Assembly: GCA_004154925.1 (NCBI GenBank)
Contig: QJNS01000051.1
Coordinates: 1 to 64,000 of the forward strand
Reading direction: 5' to 3'
Length of the DNA: 64,000 nt
Source: Monosporascus cannonballus
Lineage: Eukaryota > Ascomycota > Sordariomycetes > Xylariales
Within the stretch, counting starts at the first letter, position 1. Every line of letters starts with the position of its first letter. The notes under the pieces are model-generated. The model saw only the letters and a program-made list of their open reading frames with translations. It did not search any database and was not told where the DNA came from. The translations under genes were made by a program, and so were the position numbers. Below are positions 60,059 to 64,000 of this stretch, in pieces.

Positions 60059-61539
60059 TTAAAGCCTTTTAAAGAGCATAAGAAGTGTATTATTCGAATA
60101 TTTAGAACTTCACATAAAACGAATATTCCAATTAATTTAAAGAAAAGTATATGATATATATAGAAATTCGATTCCCTCGGATATACTTTTATTCCGAATT
60201 AAATCTAAATCTATAATTCGAAGCTAGAAATAATTAAAAACTACCTGATTTCAAGTTCAACAAACGTTAAATCTATCCAATAGGTTTTAAAATATACTGG
60301 TTATATATGCAGCTTAGTTAAGTGATATGAAAATATCGTTAAACTATTTAAAAATTTTAATGTTAAAAATTATGTCGAAAAGAATTTAAGGCCTTAAAAA
60401 CAGCCAAAAAAGCTTTTTGAATAATTAAACACGAGAATATAAAAGGACCGAAAATAAGGTTACTTAATGTATATAAAATAAAATGATTAAAGATTAATTT
60501 TTTCAATTACCTTCTACGCGTAATCATGAAAAGATAAACAAATAATGAATAATGATATTGAATAATATATTACTTGAATGTATTGTGAGATGTAAAATTT
60601 GAATATCCTATTTATGACAAAAAGATATTAGTAATGATCAACGTTTTTAAGAAATAAAAATGATCTTTTATAGAATTAAAAGCTGTTTCAATATCTACTT
60701 TAATTAAGAAAATTGAAAAAGACGATATAAAATTTAGGAGATTTTTCTAATAACATTTAAGTTTAAAATATATTAGGTTGAAAAAATATCTAGGTAAATC
60801 TTTTTAATTATAAAGGAAATTATAATTCCAAAATCCCTAAGGGAACCAAATAAGTGCTATAGTATAACTCGGATGATATTATATAGTTATGTAGAGGAGT
60901 GAAAAACCTAATATTTAAAATATTAATACGGTTCCGACATTCATATAATACAGAAAAACTTAGAGAAGTCCAGCAAATAAATGGGTAACCTCTGGACCAA
61001 TTACGATACTAAAGAAAATTCTATGTCACAAGAATGAATAAAAATAATTTATAAAGGAATTTTACAAAGACGCATTATATTAATATCAGGGCACTTTCAA
61101 AATTATTAAACAATTATAAAAAAAATACAATATCTTAGAATTATATCAGATAATTAAAATGGTCGTTAAGGAATATAACATTTGTAATAAGATTAAGGTA
61201 ATATGTTATCAGCCTTACCGGCTATTATAGTTTACTAATTTTTCTATTAAGATTTAGAACATTATAATTTGGGATTCTAATAATAATACTCATTTTCTAA
61301 AAAGCTAGTTATTAAAAGCGAATATAACAAAATGTAAGTGATTATTTTTAAATTTATTAAGTGTAGGGACTTTTTATCTTCTGAAAGACATATAACAGCA
61401 GCATAATTCGGTTATACCTTCATTAAATATTACGTTAATAAATATAGGATATTAGAAAAAAATATTTCTTTTCAAAATTCGTTTTTTATTTTAAAGTTTA
61501 GTATTAGTTTTCTTAAGTAAAGAAGTATTAATCTTAAGT

Positions 61540-61620
61540 GATGGATAACTTATTAACTTTAAATAAACAGCCAAACCGAGAAACTAAACCATCTCTTAGA
61601 ATAATACATTCGAAATTACG
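61540..61620 (+). pseudogene. gypsy integrase fragment of G4, decayed
   Basis: Plus strand reads LNKQPNRETKPSLRIIHSKLR, which fits the integrase block 'TDGQtERv.qsLe.yLR' about 1.5 kb downstream of RT, where integrase is expected. Support is moderate because only this block was recognised. Confidence 0.55.
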
Positions 61621-62288
61621 TTAATTACAAAAAGACTAATTGGGCAAAAGTTGTATAATTAGCGTAAATCTCCTATAATATATCTCTTAACGAAAATATA
61701 AACGTATCCATTATATAGCGATATATAGACGTTAGACTAAAACACAACCTCCCAAATAGCCATTTAATAAAATACAAAAAATGGTCCCGATTATCCCAAA
61801 AGCAACAATGTTAATAAAAATTCAAAATAATTTAGGCCCGTTTTCAAACTAAATTAGAATTATTTCAATAACGTATAACTTAGTATTATAATAGAAAAGA
61901 ATGAAGAGATTAATTTTAGCAAAATATTAGAATTCACTTATTGTGCCAAAAAATAAAACTTAACCTTAAATATCATATAAATCAAATAAAAGATTAACCG
62001 GTTGAAAACTACCGAAGTTATTTCCAGAATTAGCTATTAACATTTATAATATAAAGCGATATAAATATATTCTGTTTTTTATATTTTCTTTCTTAAACCA
62101 GTATGTATAAACGACCTATTAGAAATACATCTGAAAATTGAAAGGTTGTGATGAATAAAAAATAGAATAAATATTAGACTTTAAAATAGTAAAAAAACAA
62201 AGCTTAGTAGCCGGTTAAATAAGAAAAATACTTATATACAAAAGTATTTCGGAATTATTGAATTATTTAATGAACGTAATAAAACTGG

Positions 62289-62687
62289 TTAAAATGTTTT
62301 ACTGCCAAAATCCTCCCTAATTGTTTTTAGCGCGGCCAAGATCGTAAGTAAGAACGGTTTCTCGTTTAAATTCACTTTTACGGCATTCTCATCGAAAAAT
62401 GTAAACGTTTTTAAATCGGCGTCTATTTCGGATACAAGTTATACTTGCTTTGTTTTTATACTACGCCTTTTTTTCAGTCTTTTTTATTTTTTTAATTTAT
62501 CGAGTTTATGCCTTTTTTAACATAATTGTAGTTTGTTAAGACATTTTATTAAAAACGTAAATGTTACAATCGATTAATAAATTTTTAAAGGTTTTTCTTT
62601 TGTTAACGAAATGGTTTTTTTACGGTAACCCAAGTTATTTAATTCCTTTTCGATAGCCTCACATAGGTTATGAAAGTATTTTTGCCC
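62289..62687 (-). pseudogene. 3' end of an unknown reading frame, cut by G5
   Basis: One minus-strand frame runs from the G5 edge (62687) to a terminal TAA at 62289-62291 over 133 codons with only four internal stops, far fewer than the surroundings. The first 36 codons (QKYFHNLCEAIEKELNNLGY and onward) and the last 47 (VSEIDADLKTFTFFDENAVK and onward) are free of stops. The middle is very rich in Lys/Arg (RHKLDKLKK, RLKKRRSIKTKQ). The internal stops could be former Gln or Trp codons. I do not recognise the family: it may be the C-terminus of a host protein or of another transposon protein. Its 5' part should lie beyond G5, outside the window. Confidence 0.6.
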
Positions 62688-62860
62688 TGTGACGGGCACA
62701 ATGCGTAGGTCGAACGGAGACACGGCTCAACAAAGGTTTATATTTAAGGTGAGGAGAGAAGGTGAGAAACAGCTAGTTACTAATAAGGTGGCTGTTTTTT
62801 ATATTTATATGGGTAAGTTCGGGCTAAAATATTCGTTTCGTAAGCCCGAATTGCCGTATA
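62688..62860 (-). repeat. 3' LTR of G5 (inner boundary unclear)
   Basis: The GC-rich, little-mutated stretch TGTGACGGGC...GGAGACACGGCTCAAC and the following GAGGAGAGAAGGTGAG lie here. The inner end cannot be fixed without the second LTR; it may extend to about 62921 (GGTTGCGGCA). Confidence 0.65.
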
Positions 62861-63080
62861 GGCTTTAATTTGTAATATTACCTTTTTTCGCCTTTAGGGA
62901 ATAACGAGGTTGCGGCAAAGTAACGGCGGCTTTACTTATACAATTTCTTTTTATTTTTATTCGTCCTTTTACGTTTTTGCCGACCCCGTTTTTATTTCCG
63001 AATAATTGTTCGAAATTATTAAAGGCAATTATATTTTCGAAGTTATTACGTAATTTTTATATTAATTCGGCGTAATTTAT

Positions 63081-63335
63081 TTATTTTATATATGGCTTTT
63101 TTCGGCGATTGGAGCTTATAGGTTTATTTTCGACTTTAAGTGTACGTTTTATTATATATATTATTTTTAATAATATGGGTATTAATAAATTATTATTTAT
63201 GATTGAATTAATTAACGAATTTTTTGTTATTAATTTTAAGAGGTTTATATCGAATTTTGGATATATTCCCCATAATAAATTTAGTTTTACAGTATTATAC
63301 GACGTAATTATAATAACTTTATATTTAACGATCAT
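63081..63335 (-). pseudogene. gypsy integrase C-terminal part of G5
   Basis: An 84-codon stop-free stretch on the minus strand. Near its start SYNTVKLNLLWGIYPKFDIN matches 'ayNnsvh.stg.SPf.anyGy.PrFd'. Near its end IIYIIKRTLKVENKPISSNR then RKKPY matches the helix 'i...lk.an.rqk.yadrrR'. These follow the catalytic core in gypsy integrases. The absence of stops reflects the AT-rich Ile/Leu/Asn codons here, because the residues are clearly RIP-shifted. The overlapping plus-strand open stretch at 63109-63339 is a shadow. Confidence 0.88.
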
Positions 63336-64000
63336 TTAAAATACTGTTTTCGATAATTATAAAATAATTACGTTTTTTAAATATAATTATATTAAATTTT
63401 TTATATCGAAATATAATTTTTATTTCTTAAAAACCTTAATTAATTATTTTACCTGGGCATATATAAATACTATAATAATTTATGCGAATTCCGTATTTAT
63501 TATAACTTTTTAACGAAATTAATAATCTCTTTTGCTTAAGAAATTAATTAAGGGGTTACCAGTATTTTATTAATAAGCTTTATATTATATCTATAAGTTC
63601 AAAAAGAATATTTTTAACGAAAAACCTTAGCCGTGAAAGGCTAATTATATTACCGGTAAAAACTCGGCCTAATTATATTATACCTAATTTATAAAATAAC
63701 CAAAATATGCGAAAAGTTTTTCGTTAATTTTTTCCGTAATTCCGTCCGTTTGGAAGTAAAAAGATATATGAAGTTATTATTATATATTTATTAGATTACA
63801 TAAGTAAGTCTAAAATTTATTCGTTTAATAATTTTCTTTATTAAATATCAATTTTTTAATAAAACCGTAATATTTTAAATAATCAATAATAAAACGTTAG
63901 ACGTATATTTTTGTATCCATATTAAATATCGGTTTTACAATAATAATTTTCGTTAAGCGATCGCGAAATACCGTAAGAAAATAAGGGTTTTTTTTTACTT

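Larger units (their letters stand above)
56525..62288 (+). mobile_element. gypsy element G4, 3' end missing or unrecognised
   Basis: A 5' LTR (56525-56779) is followed on the plus strand by a glutamate/lysine-rich gag-like region (about 57270-57420), reverse transcriptase (59868-60058) and integrase (about 61540-61620). No second copy of the LTR was found before 62289, so the 3' end is lost or too mutated. The right limit is set where an unrelated reading frame begins. The LTR does not match LTR-B, G3 or the copia LTRs. Confidence 0.75.
62688..64000 (-). mobile_element. gypsy element G5, left part, runs off the window
   Basis: Starts with TGTGACGGGCACAATGCG at 62688, a typical gypsy LTR edge, and carries integrase on the minus strand at 63081-63335. 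The minus orientation makes the left LTR the 3' LTR. RT, gag and the 5' LTR should lie to the right, beyond 64000. The last five bases before it are TGCCC (62683-62687), which predicts the duplication on the far side. Confidence 0.8.

Noticed and set aside
1..64000. CRISPR arrays, bacterial promoters, operons or riboswitches
   Set aside because: The telomere, RIP pattern and retrotransposon families show a fungal chromosome; no spaced direct-repeat array was seen.

Overview
This window is the left end of a chromosome from a filamentous ascomycete. It opens with about nine copies of the C-rich strand of the TTAGGG telomere repeat. Behind that lie almost 64 kb of AT-rich, gene-poor DNA in which nearly every recognisable coding segment is riddled with stop codons. 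The damage looks like repeat-induced point mutation (RIP): TpA is very common, CpA and TpG are rare in most elements while CpG persists, and conserved tryptophan, glutamine, aspartate and glycine codons have become stops, Asn or Lys through C-to-T and G-to-A changes. The species cannot be named from this. I found no intact host gene.

Layout. (1) 1-53 telomere; 54-2720 a copia pol remnant (+). (2) 2867-3314 a less mutated island with a tRNA-like sequence and hairpins. (3) 3315-4883 a truncated copia copy (-). (4) 4884-27984 a nest of Ty3/gypsy elements. Host element H (+) is split at 5897/25219. Element G2 (-) sits in it, flanked by the 5-bp duplication TTATA. G2's integrase is itself split by G1 (7847-13482) and by G3 (13490-20305, flanked by AATAG), which lie within about 8 bp of each other. 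(5) 28641-29056 a well-preserved solo LTR flanked by CATTT. (6) 30942-36432 a complete copia (-), two 163-bp LTRs, flanked by CCTAT. (7) 36559-38497 a pogo/Fot1-type DNA transposon (-) with GC-rich inverted repeats and TA duplications. (8) 38678-45367 a complete gypsy G6 (+) flanked by CAGTT. (9) 45373-56524 about 11 kb of AT-rich DNA with a different base pattern and almost no recognisable content. (10) 56525-about 62280 gypsy G4 (+). (11) 62289-62687 the 3' end of a decayed unknown reading frame cut by gypsy G5 (-), which runs off the window.

How the parts relate. H, G2, G1, G6, the solo LTR and a fragment near 49.7 kb share one LTR family (called LTR-B here), so one gypsy family made much of the region. 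G3, G4 and G5 are other gypsy elements. The two minus-strand copia copies (C2, C3) are one family. C1 was not matched to it. The region reads as layered insertion followed by RIP. No element looks able to encode a functional protein, although terminal sequences are well preserved in several. Boundaries and alignments were made by eye from the raw sequence, so internal domain limits are approximate; target-site duplications and motif coordinates were read base by base.
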